Positions 1-9,615 of a DNA stretch of 64,000 nt are shown here, piece after piece (position 1 is the stretch's first letter; every line of letters starts with the position of its first letter). The notes under the pieces were generated by a model. That model saw only the letters and a list, made by a program, of their open reading frames with translations, was not told the DNA's origin and did no database searches. The stretch lies in the NCBI GenBank assembly GCA_030644725.1, contig CP130629.1, positions 3,735,501 through 3,799,500 on the forward strand, in the 5' to 3' direction. A program made the translations under genes and the position numbers. The stretch is from Candidatus Electrothrix communis. GTDB lineage: Bacteria; Desulfobacterota; Desulfobulbia; Desulfobulbales; Desulfobulbaceae.

Positions 1-345
1 CACGGCTCCTGCCTTTTTCCCGAGGTCGCGAATGAAGTTCAGGGTGCGGTGGAGGTGGGGGCAGGTTTCCACATGCACGGTAATCCAGTCAGCCCCGGCA
101 TCGGCGAAATCTTTGATATAGCTGTCTGGATCAGTAATCATCAGATGAACATCCAGGGGCAGATCTGTGACCCGCCGTGCCGCTTCCACCACCAGAGGGC
201 CGATAGTGATATTGGGAACAAAATGCCCGTCCATCACATCAATGTGAATGACCTCGGCTCCGGCCTCTTCAACCGCCCGGATTTCATCGCCGAGTTTAGA
301 GAAATCCGCAGAGAGTATGGAGGGGGCTATCATTAAATTTTTCAT
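1..345 (-). CDS. rpe: ribulose-phosphate 3-epimerase, C-terminus cut by window edge
   Basis: The minus strand reads [19 protein letters not shown] from an ATG at 345 and stays open to base 1 (115 codons). The N-terminal SILSADF signature and the metal-site stretch [12 protein letters not shown] are diagnostic of pentose-5-phosphate 3-epimerase, which interconverts D-ribulose 5-phosphate and D-xylulose 5-phosphate in the cytosol. Further family blocks VHLMI and HVETC follow. The gene lies 114 bp downstream of trpF on the same strand and may be read through from the trp genes. The second half of the TIM barrel lies outside the window. Confidence 0.95.
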   Translation of the reverse strand, partial: MKNLMIAPSILSADFSKLGDEIRAVEEAGAEVIHIDVMDGHFVPNITIGPLVVEAARRVTDLPLDVHLMITDPDSYIKDFADAGADWITVHVETCPHLHRTLNFIRDLGKKAGAV

Positions 346-459
346 GGTTTCAAGGCGTTGTTTGATGAGTTTTTGTTGCAAAATTTCGAAATTCTGCCCT
401 CGTTTCCTGGACCAGGCGGTTTAACTCTCTCAGGAGAGTGAACGGGGGACGGGGGAAAA

Positions 460-1113
460 TCAGCCCTGTTCGCAGGCCCGTACCCGTCGGATAAATTCTC
501 GGATCAGTTCATGCCCCTTTTGTCTCGGAGCAGTTTCCACCCCTGAATTGACATCCACGGCATAGGGATTGACGGCGTCAAGGGCTTCTTGCACATTCTC
601 CGCATCAAGGCCACCAGCCAAGATGAAATCCCGTTGCAGTTTCAATCCCTGAATCAGGGACCAGTCAAAGCATTGTCCGGTACCGCCCTGCACCCCTTTC
701 TGATAGGTATCTAAGAGAAAGCCTTTGACATGCTCGTTATAGGGCGTGATATCGTCTGCCTGTACGTCCCCGCCCACCCGCAGGGCCTTGATTACTTGGC
801 AAGGGGCAACGAAACGGGCCAGGCGTTCGCAGTATTTCGGGGATTCTTTGCCGTGCAGCTGGGCATAACCGAGGCTGCAGAAACGGATAATCTCCTCAAC
901 TTCTTCCCGGTCCCGGTCAACAAACACCCCGACAGTATCAACAAAGGGGGGGAGCTGCTCAATAATGATCCTGGCAACCTTCGGGTCAACAGCACGGGGG
1001 CTCTTGTCGTAAAAAATAAATCCCAAGGCATCCACCCCGGCATCCACCGCAGCAAGAGCATCTTCAAGATTGGTGGTACCGCACATCTTGATACGAATTC
1101 GATCCGCTTTCAT
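460..1113 (-). CDS. trpF: phosphoribosylanthranilate isomerase
   Basis: TIM-barrel enzyme of tryptophan synthesis that isomerises N-(5-phosphoribosyl)anthranilate to CdRP. Visible hallmarks are the N-terminal KMCGTTNLEDA (family K-x-CG-x-T), GFIFYDKSPR, QLHGKES, LDTYQKGVQGGTG with the catalytic-region Asp, LAGGL and DVNSGVE. I start it at the ATG at 1113, 10 bp after the trpC stop, giving about 217 residues, close to the family norm. An in-frame ATG at 1164 would overlap trpC by 41 bp and add 17 residues; it has a GGGGAAAG further upstream, so the longer form is not excluded. It lies in the order trpD-trpC-trpF. Confidence 0.95.
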   Translation of the reverse strand: MKADRIRIKMCGTTNLEDALAAVDAGVDALGFIFYDKSPRAVDPKVARIIIEQLPPFVDTVGVFVDRDREEVEEIIRFCSLGYAQLHGKESPKYCERLARFVAPCQVIKALRVGGDVQADDITPYNEHVKGFLLDTYQKGVQGGTGQCFDWSLIQGLKLQRDFILAGGLDAENVQEALDAVNPYAVDVNSGVETAPRQKGHELIREFIRRVRACEQG

Positions 1114-1123
1114 GGTGTTTTGA

Positions 1124-1894
1124 TTAGGTAGAGAGAAAATGACGGAGCGTTTTTCCTTGCTCATTGCTGCGCATCAGGCTTTCCCCGATAAGGGCGGCTG
1201 TGATACCGGCTTCCTGTAAACGAAGCATTTCGCTGCGGCTTGATATGCCTGATTCGCTGACAATGGGGATATCGGTGGGAATCTCACGCTGGAGTCGAAA
1301 AGTGGTTTCCAGATCCACGTTGAAGTCGTTCAGGTTGCGGTTGTTGATGCCGATCAGCCTGCTCTCTGCCGCTAAGGTTTTTTCCAGCTCTGCCTCGTTA
1401 TGCACTTCGACCAGGACATCCATGCCTGCTTCCTCGGCCTGTAAACGAAACTCCCTGAGTTGCGCGGTCTCCAAAATAGCGGCAATCAGCAGGATCGCAT
1501 CGGACCCGAAGGCAGCAGCCTCTTCGATCTGGAGGGGATCAATAATGAACTCCTTGCGCAATACAGGTAGATCCACCGTATTTCTGACCAAGGGGATATA
1601 GTCGATGGAGCCTTGGAAAAAGTCCCGGTCCGTGAGCACGGACATGGCATGAGCCCCGCCTTGCTTATAATTGCGAGCTATTTTTTGGGGATCAAAATTG
1701 GGCTCAATCACGCCCTTGGAAGGTGAGGCCTTCTTGGCCTCGGCAATGATCGCCACACCTGGTGCATCAAGTAGGGCCTGCATGAAGCCGCGCGGCGGAT
1801 CAAGAGGCGCTTCGCTCTCCAGGGGACGGATCCCTTGCTGTTTCAGGGCCGCAACTTCTTCTTTTTTTCGTGCTACAATGGTATCAAGAATCAT
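1124..1894 (-). CDS. trpC: indole-3-glycerol phosphate synthase
   Basis: Converts CdRP to indole-3-glycerol phosphate, the step after TrpF. The protein carries IIAEAKKASPSKGVI (signature with catalytic Lys), VLTDRDFFQGS, LRKEFIIDPLQI, VEVHNEAEL, IGINNRNL and VSESGI: the complete TIM-barrel phosphate-binding set. The open frame runs up to 2014, but family proteins begin close to the ILDTIVARKKEEV helix, so I use the ATG at 1894 (256 residues). An ATG at 1927 (267 residues) is a good alternative, as it is preceded by an AAGAAAAAAG stretch. Separated from trpD by about 0.6 kb of non-coding DNA, so trpD may not be strictly co-transcribed. Confidence 0.94.
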   Translation of the reverse strand: MILDTIVARKKEEVAALKQQGIRPLESEAPLDPPRGFMQALLDAPGVAIIAEAKKASPSKGVIEPNFDPQKIARNYKQGGAHAMSVLTDRDFFQGSIDYIPLVRNTVDLPVLRKEFIIDPLQIEEAAAFGSDAILLIAAILETAQLREFRLQAEEAGMDVLVEVHNEAELEKTLAAESRLIGINNRNLNDFNVDLETTFRLQREIPTDIPIVSESGISSRSEMLRLQEAGITAALIGESLMRSNEQGKTLRHFLST

Positions 1895-2014
1895 ACTGTT
1901 ATCGTGAGGATTATATTCAATGATCATCGCTTTTTTCTTTATCGCAGAACCGACAACGGCATCTTGCGGGAAAATGGCGCGGTTGATCAGGATTTCACCT
2001 TCAGGAGTGTACAA

Positions 2015-2501
2015 AGCCGAGGGTAATTATGCAATAGCGGAATGAGGGATGGGGGTGGTCAGCCGCTTGGATTTTCCTGTGACGATCTCCTGTATCTCCG
2101 CAATTTCATCGCTCGATACACTGCATCTGTATTGAGCGATGCTTTTTCTCTCTGTCGAACGACGTAAAATTCAACGCCTTACCTTGCTCTGTCCTGAAAA
2201 GATACTTGACAAAACAACCGCATGGTTTTAAGCAGGAATACGTTCCTTTTTGTTTTTTTGATAATGCGGTTGTTATTAAAGGCATTATGTTGTGAGAGGG
2301 GAAAAAGGCCGGGATAGAAGAAGGGTTCAAAGGGCTCAAAAAAGAAAAAGGGTTCAAAAAGGAAGAAGGGCTCAAAAGGCAAGAAATGAAGTAAGTACTT
2401 ATTCCTTACGCGCAGCAGAAAGATGGTCTGTCCCGCCAACAAGCAGCGGGACAGACTGGTTCTTTTGTAGGTACGACGCTGTATACTCTGCCGCAACCGG
2501 A
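2015..2501. other. trpD-trpC intergenic gap
   Basis: About 490 bp with no convincing gene. Reading frames on both strands are low complexity because they cross the purine-rich repeat at 2323-2376. No T-box, leader peptide with Trp codons, or clear terminator was recognised here. Confidence 0.5.
2323..2376. repeat. GGGYTCAAA minisatellite
   Basis: Four copies of the 9-mer GGG(T/C)TCAAA start at 2323, 2332, 2350 and 2368, spaced 9, 18 and 18 bases apart and separated by A/G-only spacers. The whole tract is almost purely purine on the plus strand and pyrimidine on the trp mRNA strand. Its function is unknown. Confidence 0.75.
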
Positions 2502-3539
2502 TCAGGAGGCAGGCTGCCCGCAGAAGGCGATGAGTTTGTCCAGCCTTTCTAAAGCCGCACCCGAGGCAATAATCTCTCTTGCCTGCTCAACCCCGGCTAG
2601 GAGATCAGCGGCTTTACCCGCAGCCATTAACGCTGCTCCGGCATTGAGCAGGACCATATCCAGCCGTGCTCCGGGGATATTATTCAAGACCTCACGAACC
2701 AAGGCTGCTGATTCCTCGGCAGTGGCTCCGCCCCGGATATCATCAATGGTTGCCCGGCTCAGCCCCACGTCTTCCGGTTCCACCGTATAGCTCTCCACCT
2801 TGCCGTCATGGGCATCGGCCACATACGAGGTGCCGGTGACCGTCATTTCATCCATATTGCCCTCGCCCCAGACCACCAGGGTGCGCTTCATGCCTAATCG
2901 ACTCAGCACCTCAGCAATGGGCACGGTCAATTCTTTGGCAAAAACACCGGTGAGCTGGACATTAGCTCCGGCTGGGTTGGTCATAGGGCCGAGGATATTG
3001 AAAATGGTGCGGATGCCCAGTTCACGCCTGGGGCCGATGGCGTGTTTCATGGCCCCGTGCAGCATGGGGGCGAACAAGAAGCCGATCCCGACGGTGCGTA
3101 CGCATTCCGCCACCCGATCCGCCGAGAGGGAAAGATCCACTCCCAAGGCCTCCAGCACATCGGCACTACCGCAGGAAGAAGATACGGCCCGATTACCATG
3201 CTTGGCCACTGGGATTCCGGCCCCGGCCACAACAAAGGCCGTGGTGGTGGAGACATTAAAGGTGCCGGAACCATCGCCGCCTGTGCCGACGATATCCATG
3301 AGCAGGTCCCCAGAGGCGGTGTCCACTCCGGTATCGACAAAAGTGGCCTTTTCCCGCATAACTCGAACCGCACCGGCAATCTCGTCGATGGTTTCTCCCT
3401 TCATGCGTAGGGCGGTGATAAAGGAACCGATTTGGGCATCGGTGGCCTTGCCGCTCATTATTTCCTGCATGGTTGCGGTCATCTGCTCTTCGTCAAGATT
3501 CTGCCCTGTTACCGCCAGGGAGATTGCTTCTTGTATCAT
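2502..3539 (-). CDS. trpD: anthranilate phosphoribosyltransferase
   Basis: Transfers the phosphoribosyl group of PRPP to anthranilate. Motifs in order: GTGGDGSGTFN (PRPP-binding), KHGNRAVSSSCGSADVLEALG, and the GPRRELGIRTIFNILGPMTNP helix region, all typical of a stand-alone TrpD of about 345 residues. The ATG at 3539 is preferred over the one at 3560 because an AAGGAA Shine-Dalgarno lies 8 bases before it. A GC hairpin around 3600-3619 lies between this start and the next gene. The anthranilate synthase genes and trpBA are not in the window, so the pathway is split. Confidence 0.95.
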   Translation of the reverse strand: MIQEAISLAVTGQNLDEEQMTATMQEIMSGKATDAQIGSFITALRMKGETIDEIAGAVRVMREKATFVDTGVDTASGDLLMDIVGTGGDGSGTFNVSTTTAFVVAGAGIPVAKHGNRAVSSSCGSADVLEALGVDLSLSADRVAECVRTVGIGFLFAPMLHGAMKHAIGPRRELGIRTIFNILGPMTNPAGANVQLTGVFAKELTVPIAEVLSRLGMKRTLVVWGEGNMDEMTVTGTSYVADAHDGKVESYTVEPEDVGLSRATIDDIRGGATAEESAALVREVLNNIPGARLDMVLLNAGAALMAAGKAADLLAGVEQAREIIASGAALERLDKLIAFCGQPAS

Positions 3540-3792
3540 GGCTGAATTTCCTTGTTTCATAGAGATATTGAAAAATGAGCGCGTCGCAGTATTTTTTGCC
3601 CGCCGTTGAAACGGCGGCCGATCATAGTCCGGTGAGTTATCGCCGGGAAAAGAAAATATCTTGCGTCGAACTCAGGTTAAACATAAACACCATAACGGTA
3701 TGAAATAATCCTGCAATGTACCGTAGTTGTCTTGGGTTTGCAGTAAAAAGAGATATGGGAAGGGTCTTTTTTTGGGGGAGGAGCAAGCTTTT

Positions 3793-3996
3793 TTATGTGA
3801 GATTTTGCGAGTAAGCCCCACAGCCCTCTTCCGAAAGGGCAAACAGCAGGGTGCAATTGTTACCGCCTGGGTCATGTTGGTCGTAAAGGGTACACTTCAG
3901 GTTTTCACAGATTTTTAATTCATCCTGATCGCCTGCTTCAGGAGATTCCTCTGGAGGAGAAATGGTCTTTTCTGTGGAATTTTTATAGTGGTGCAT
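3793..3996 (-). CDS. small Cys-rich protein
   Basis: 67 residues with an acidic, Pro-rich N-terminal half and a C-terminal CENLKC ... CTLLF ... GCGAY cluster of four cysteines, which suggests a small metal-binding or disulfide-stabilised fold. No signal peptide is visible. An AGGA lies 11 bases before the ATG. I do not recognise a characterised family. It stands alone between trpD and a divergent dockerin-like gene. Composition and the Cys pattern argue for a real gene, but homologs would be needed to prove it. Confidence 0.5.
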   Translation of the reverse strand: MHHYKNSTEKTISPPEESPEAGDQDELKICENLKCTLYDQHDPGGNNCTLLFALSEEGCGAYSQNLT

Positions 3997-4327
3997 AAAT
4001 TTTCATGTCCTCATGGCTGGTATTCTTTAACTCATTATTAAATCTTTTATCTTATCTTGTTGTTGCCTACCGGGCAACGGAAAAATACTGTATTTTGATC
4101 AGCCCTCTTTCCGGCGCGCCTCTCTTGCAATCCTTTTTTTCCTCGATAATAATGAACTGGTTATGATAGAGTTTTTGAAGAACGGTGGTCTGGTGATTCT
4201 TTATAATTTCGGCGTAAACGCCCCCGGTTTTGTCGGTTTGAAAAAAAACGTCGTCGGCCCTTCTCTCTTGTGATAAACGAAAGATAAAGGAAAAGCGCAA
4301 TTCAATACCGTAAAATGGAGCTTCATT

Positions 4328-4753
4328 ATGAAGAAAAGGAAAAAAGGTATTTTGTTGATTTTGAGTATGTTGATGGTGTTCATGTCCATGTCTTCTGCGG
4401 GTGCTACCTGTAAAAAAGGAGATGCGAATATGGATGGTGATATTGACCATGCAGATTTGTATGAAATAAAAGAGCTTTTACGCTTGAACGATGGTTGTGG
4501 ACTGGTTCCAGAATGTGCGGATTATGACGGAGACGGCTCGATCACTGTTTTTGATGTGCGCAGCGTCCTTATTGCCATTAATAAAGAATGTGTACCCGGA
4601 GATGCCAATACCAGTGGGCATTTGACTGTGGCGGATATTTGCAAAGTAGAAAAAATGATTGCTGAAAAAGAGTATTCAAAATGCGCGGATTGTACTGAGG
4701 ACGGGCTGCTAAACGAGGAAGATGTCAGTTGCCTGCACAGTAAGGTCCATTGA
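4328..4753 (+). CDS. secreted dockerin-like Ca-binding protein
   Basis: 141 residues beginning with a classic signal peptide (MKKRKKG, then a hydrophobic LILSMLMVFMSMSS core and cleavage near AGA-TC). The mature part holds four EF-hand-type calcium loops: GDANMDGDID, DYDGDGSIT, GDANTSGHLT and DCTEDGLLN, paired as two duplicated dockerin type I-like units with eight cysteines between them. Dockerins normally dock proteins to cohesins; here the gene is single, with no cohesin or glycoside hydrolase nearby, so the role is unknown. The third loop (DANTSGH) lacks one usual acidic ligand. Confidence 0.8.
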   Translation: MKKRKKGILLILSMLMVFMSMSSAGATCKKGDANMDGDIDHADLYEIKELLRLNDGCGLVPECADYDGDGSITVFDVRSVLIAINKECVPGDANTSGHLTVADICKVEKMIAEKEYSKCADCTEDGLLNEEDVSCLHSKVH

Positions 4754-4993
4754 TCACTGCGGTCAGCTGTTTTGCAGATGAACCTCTTCTTTTCACCCTT
4801 CGCTTTCCCTTGCTTTTTTGTTGATGACTGAATATTGTTCTCTTAATTATTAGAGAATATCGGAGAAAAAAGCCCCTTTTTTGTATAGAAGAGGGGGGCT
4901 TTTTGAGAGGAGGTTGAGTATCGGTTGTATTCTGCCGCAGCCGTGCTTGCTTCCTCTTTTGTCATTAAAAAATATTTCGGCAGAGCGGAAACC

Positions 4994-7900
4994 ATGCTGT
5001 CAATCTGCAAACAGCTGTCCGGCAAGGAAGGGCGGCAGGGGAAGAAAATAGCAATCTGCGGGTTGCACGGCGGCAGCGCGGCCTTATTCGCAGCCCGGCT
5101 TCAGGAAATACAGCAGCAGACCCTCTGTTGCCTTGTCCCTTCCGATGATCTGCTTGATTCTTTGGCTGGGGATATTCGCCTCTTTACCGATATCCCGGTC
5201 CTTACCTATCCAGCCTTTGAGATAGCTCCGTATACTCAGCTCGCCCCAGATCCAGCCACCGTGGCGGCCCGTCTTGCCACTCTTTATTTCCTCCAGGAAG
5301 GCAGTGGCCCCTGTATTGTCCTGACCTCGGTCGAGGCTGTTCTGCGGCGGATTTTACCGCAACAGGCCTTGAGCCAAAGCTGTGAACTGGTCATGGCCGG
5401 TGAAGACACGGACCGGGATGCCCTGATCTCCTCCCTCATTGATGCCGGGTACCAGTCCTGTGAGCTGGTGCGTCAGCCCGGTGACCTGGCTGTGCGTGGT
5501 GGTATTGTTGATCTCTTTCCGCCTGCTTTCGGGTTTTCTGGCGGGCCTGCCGGTCAAGGGCCTCTGCGCCTTGATTTTTTTGGCGATACAGTGGAGTCCA
5601 TCCGGGTTTTTGATCCGTTGACCCAGCGCTCTGAGGAGGAATTAGAGGAGGTTGTGCTCCTGCCCGCCTCGGATATCCTCTTTCCTGCCTCGTCTGCTGT
5701 GGAAAAGTGGCGGCAGGATCTGTACCTTGCTGTTGAAGATTTTGCCCCAGACCATGCTGATTCTGACGAGTTCCGGCAAATCATGCAGCAGTTGCGAGAC
5801 CGGATTCGTTTTCCAGGGATTGAATTTCTTCTCCCGCTTATTTACCGGGAGCCTGGCCCGCAGACCCTGTTTGATTATCTCCCCGCTGACTGCCCTTGTA
5901 TTTTGTATGATCCGGTGACTATCCGGCGCAAAATGATCTTGGTGCGGGAAAGGATAGCGGCGAATTATGAGGATGCCGCAAGCGAAGGAGGTCACGGGCT
6001 GGCCCTGCCGCCGAAAACGCTCTTTGTGGAGCAGGAGGAATTGGAACGAAGCCTCGGAGAGCGACCCTGGGTTGATCTCTGTCTTTATCCTGATCCGGAC
6101 GCTGCCCAAACGCCGATTCTCCAACAGGTAGGTGATCATTCCCTGCTCCGGCAGGAGATAGAGCTGCAACGGAAAAAACGAGGGGTACTGGCCCCGCTTG
6201 CTGACCGTCTCCTGAAATGGCAGAAGGCTGAGGATACGGTTATTTTTGCCTGTCGCTCCGGCAGACAGGTAGAGCATCTGGAAGAAATGTTGGCAGGATA
6301 CGGCATCCAATGTGGTCGGGGGGCAACCCCGCTTGATCTGCAAAAGCAGTATCCGGGGCAGGTGCTCCTTGTTGAGCATCCCCTGTCCCAGGGATTTGAT
6401 TTGCCGGAAGAGCAGCTGCATATCCTTTCGGCAGCGGAACTCTTCGGGGAAAAACGCCTCCAGCCGGGCCGCAGAAAGAAGGGGAGCAGGCCCCAAGGTG
6501 AGCCTGTTGCCTTGGAGGAGATCTCTGTCGGGGATGTTGTTGTCCACCGGGATCACGGCCTGGCCAGCTTCCAGGGACTGGTCAATATGGATTTTGCCGG
6601 GCAGCGCGGTGATTTCATGCTGCTTGAGTTTCTGGGTAATGATAAGCTCTATATTCCGGTACATCAGCTGCACTGGGTCAGTCGGTATCAGGGCCTGACG
6701 GATCAGCAGCCTAAGCTCGATCGGCTAGGCTCCCAACGCTGGCAGACAGCCAAGAAAAAGGTCACCGAGGCAGTCTGGCAGGTTGCCCAGGAGTTACTGG
6801 CTATCTATGCCCGCCGTGAGATCCGCAAGGGTCATTGTTTTCAGCCGCCGGGCATCCTTTTTAAGGAGCTGGCAGAGTCCTTTCCTTATGATGAGACCGA
6901 AGGGCAGGCCAAGGCCATTGACGAGGTGCTCAAGGATCTCTGTTCAGATAAACCTATGGATCGGCTGGTCTGTGGCGATGTGGGCTACGGCAAGACCGAG
7001 GTCGCGGTCAGGGCTGCTTATAAGGCCATTGAAGACGGTTTTCAGGTGGCGGTCTTGGTGCCTACCACGGTTTTGGCGGAACAACATGCAGCTACCTTTC
7101 GGGAGCGTTTTTCCGGTTTTGATGTGGAAGTTGCCTGCACCAACCGTTTTCGCAGCACCAAGGAACAGAAGGATATTGTTCGGGAGCTGAAAGAGGGGCA
7201 TGTCAATCTGGTGGTAGGGACCCATCGTCTGCTCTCTAAAAGTATTGTTTTTCAGAAGCTGGGCCTGCTGATCGTGGATGAGGAGCACCGGTTCGGGGTT
7301 TCCCATAAGGAAAAGATCAAAAAGCTGCGGGCTGATGTGGATGTGCTTACTCTGACAGCCACCCCGATCCCCCGCACCTTGCAGATGTCTCTTTTGGGGA
7401 TTCGCGATCTGTCCGTGATTTCCAGTCCGCCCCGGCAGAGGCGTGCGGTCAAAACCTTTCTCGCCCGCCATGATGATCTGGTGATCCGGGAGTCAGTGCA
7501 GCAGGAGCTGGAACGGGGAGGTCAGGTTTTCTTTGTGCATAATCGAGTGAAATCCATCCATCGGATTGCGGAACAGATCGAACAGCTGGTTCCCCATGCC
7601 CGCATTGCGGTGGCCCACGGCCAGATGCCAGGCAAGCATCTGGAAGATATCATGGTCAGCTTTATCAATCATGAGGTGGATATTCTGGTCAGCACCACGA
7701 TCATTGAATCAGGCTTAGATATTCCCAACGCCAATACCATTATTATCAACCGGGCCGATCGAATCGGGCTTGCGGACATGTACCAGTTGCGGGGCAGGGT
7801 AGGACGTTCTTCCCGCCAATCCTATGCCTATCTGCTGGTACCGTCCACCGAGCAAATGACGGCAGATGCCGGACAGCGGCTGCGGGCCCTGATGGATTGT

Positions 7901-8638
7901 TCCGAGCTGGGCGGCGGTTTTAAACTGGCCATGAATGATCTTCAGATTCGGGGTGGCGGCAATTTGCTCGGTGTCTCCCAATCCGGCCATATTGCCGCTG
8001 TGGGGTATGATCTCTATCTTGAACTGCTCCAGTCCACGGTGGCGGATCTGAAAAAACAGGCGGAACAGGGAGGCGATCTGTCCGAACCTGAAGTGGAACC
8101 CGATGTCAAGTTGCGGGTGTCCGCCTTTCTGCCGGATGATTATGTTCGGGATACTGTCTTGCGCTATCGCCTGTATCGTCGCCTTTCTGTGGCCGGTAAT
8201 GAAGATCCAGAGCTGTTGGCCGACCTGCGGGATGAGGTCATTGACCGCTTCGGTGCCTTGCCCCGTGAGGCAGAGACCCTGTTTGCCCTGGTTGGTCTTA
8301 AATATCCGCTTCGTAAACTGGGTATCACCAAGCTTGAACAGGGACCGGCCAATTTGGTGTTCAGCTTCAGCGAGCATTCTCCGATTGCTCCGGAAACCCT
8401 GCTCGCCTTTATTGAGCATTCTCGTCCGAAAAAATCGAAAACTCCGAAAAAAAAGAAGGAGCCCCGTCCGATCAGGGGGCTGCGTGTACCGGCAAGACTC
8501 CCGACGCCGACACCTGAGCCGGTACGTCTGACTCCAGATCAGCGGCTTATTATCGCCCTTGATGAAAATGCAGAGCAAGGAGACCTGTTTCGGCGGATAG
8601 ACAGGGTTCTCGGTTTTTTCGGTACGCAAGAGGGCTGA
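4994..8638 (+). CDS. mfd: transcription-repair coupling factor Mfd
   Basis: Large SF2 translocase that removes stalled RNA polymerase and recruits UvrA. Seen: a UvrB-like N-terminus, the RNA-polymerase-interaction domain near residue 510 (SVGDVVVHRDHG, KLYIPV), RecG-like helicase core with Walker A GDVGYGKTEVA near 660 and DEEH near 761, TATPIPRTL, the QLRGRVGRS motif VI, and the C-terminal TRCF domain. The ATG at 4994 gives 1214 residues; a TTG at 4925 with an upstream GGAGG would add 23. The C-terminal domain contains a Lys/Pro-rich insertion near residues 1140-1180 that makes it longer than the usual ~1150 residues. Confidence 0.97.
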   Translation: MLSICKQLSGKEGRQGKKIAICGLHGGSAALFAARLQEIQQQTLCCLVPSDDLLDSLAGDIRLFTDIPVLTYPAFEIAPYTQLAPDPATVAARLATLYFLQEGSGPCIVLTSVEAVLRRILPQQALSQSCELVMAGEDTDRDALISSLIDAGYQSCELVRQPGDLAVRGGIVDLFPPAFGFSGGPAGQGPLRLDFFGDTVESIRVFDPLTQRSEEELEEVVLLPASDILFPASSAVEKWRQDLYLAVEDFAPDHADSDEFRQIMQQLRDRIRFPGIEFLLPLIYREPGPQTLFDYLPADCPCILYDPVTIRRKMILVRERIAANYEDAASEGGHGLALPPKTLFVEQEELERSLGERPWVDLCLYPDPDAAQTPILQQVGDHSLLRQEIELQRKKRGVLAPLADRLLKWQKAEDTVIFACRSGRQVEHLEEMLAGYGIQCGRGATPLDLQKQYPGQVLLVEHPLSQGFDLPEEQLHILSAAELFGEKRLQPGRRKKGSRPQGEPVALEEISVGDVVVHRDHGLASFQGLVNMDFAGQRGDFMLLEFLGNDKLYIPVHQLHWVSRYQGLTDQQPKLDRLGSQRWQTAKKKVTEAVWQVAQELLAIYARREIRKGHCFQPPGILFKELAESFPYDETEGQAKAIDEVLKDLCSDKPMDRLVCGDVGYGKTEVAVRAAYKAIEDGFQVAVLVPTTVLAEQHAATFRERFSGFDVEVACTNRFRSTKEQKDIVRELKEGHVNLVVGTHRLLSKSIVFQKLGLLIVDEEHRFGVSHKEKIKKLRADVDVLTLTATPIPRTLQMSLLGIRDLSVISSPPRQRRAVKTFLARHDDLVIRESVQQELERGGQVFFVHNRVKSIHRIAEQIEQLVPHARIAVAHGQMPGKHLEDIMVSFINHEVDILVSTTIIESGLDIPNANTIIINRADRIGLADMYQLRGRVGRSSRQSYAYLLVPSTEQMTADAGQRLRALMDCSELGGGFKLAMNDLQIRGGGNLLGVSQSGHIAAVGYDLYLELLQSTVADLKKQAEQGGDLSEPEVEPDVKLRVSAFLPDDYVRDTVLRYRLYRRLSVAGNEDPELLADLRDEVIDRFGALPREAETLFALVGLKYPLRKLGITKLEQGPANLVFSFSEHSPIAPETLLAFIEHSRPKKSKTPKKKKEPRPIRGLRVPARLPTPTPEPVRLTPDQRLIIALDENAEQGDLFRRIDRVLGFFGTQEG

Positions 8639-8756
8639 CAGAAGCAAAAATCCGGTTTGACAGCATATCTCTTTTGTATTAGATCATATATTATATGTGG
8701 AGAGATCTTGAAGGAACTGGTCTTTTCGGTTGGATAAAACAAGGTGGATAGAGAGT

Positions 8757-9470
8757 ATGCAGGATATAAAAGAACACGTTGAGAACGCGGAACAGATATG
8801 CGGCTATAAAATCCGCCCCGATTTTTCCTGGGATGATGTTGAGACGGTCATGCTGGACATGGACGGCACCCTGCTGGATAAGCATTTTGATGATTATTTC
8901 TGGGAGGTGTATTTGCCGGAACATTATAGCCTGCTCCATAATATCTCTGTGGAAGAGGCGGGTAAAGAGTTGCGAGCTCGTTATCAAGCAGTTGAGAATT
9001 CGTTGCAATGGGCTGATCTTGAGTACTGGTCGCATACCCTTGAACTTGATCTGCCGGAGTTGAAGCTGCGGATCAACCATCTCATAGGTGTTCATCCCTA
9101 TGTTGTAGAGTTTCTCGAGTTTTGCCTGAAAAAGCGGAAAAAACTCTATCTTGTTACCAATGCCCACTCCAAGGCCTTGTCCATTAAGCTGGAAAAAACC
9201 TCTATTGGGGCTTGGTTTGATCGGGTGGTGTGTGCCGAAGAAGTTGGTTTTGCCAAGGAAGAGCCTGAGTTTTGGCCTCGGTTGCAGGAATTATTGGGCT
9301 TTACTCCTGAGAAAACCCTGCTTGTCGATGATACGGAAAAGGTTTTGCGGGTAGCGGATGGGTCCGGTCTGGGATATTTGATCCATATCGCTTGTTCAAG
9401 CAGCCGTCGTCCGGCCTGTTATTCGACAAGGTATCCGTCCATTGACTATTTTAAAGAGCTGATTCGGTAA
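8757..9470 (+). CDS. HAD-family hydrolase, nucleotidase-like
   Basis: Haloacid-dehalogenase phosphatase with motif I DMDGTLLD (nucleophile and acid Asp), motif II in LVTNAHS, motif III Lys in GFAKEEPEFW and motif IV LLVDDTE. Architecture and the helical cap resemble the GMP/IMP nucleotidase group (YrfG-like), which dephosphorylates purine mononucleotides, but the substrate cannot be read from sequence. The ATG at 8757 is chosen because AAGGTGG lies 9 bases upstream; an in-frame TTG at 8730 is possible. It follows mfd by about 120 bp on the same strand. Confidence 0.85.
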   Translation: MQDIKEHVENAEQICGYKIRPDFSWDDVETVMLDMDGTLLDKHFDDYFWEVYLPEHYSLLHNISVEEAGKELRARYQAVENSLQWADLEYWSHTLELDLPELKLRINHLIGVHPYVVEFLEFCLKKRKKLYLVTNAHSKALSIKLEKTSIGAWFDRVVCAEEVGFAKEEPEFWPRLQELLGFTPEKTLLVDDTEKVLRVADGSGLGYLIHIACSSSRRPACYSTRYPSIDYFKELIR

Positions 9471-9615
9471 GCATGATATTATTCATCCTGGAGCGGAGGA
9501 TGTAGGTCATTTTGTTCATTTCCAAAATAATTTAATCTGGTCGCGCCATAACTCGGTGCAGAGAAAAGAGCGAACAACGATCAATAAATCGTAGGGCAAG
9601 CAAAAGTGATAGGCT

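Noticed and set aside
1114-1164. Longer TrpF start overlapping trpC
   Set aside because: Adds 17 residues not found in the family; kept only as an alternative.
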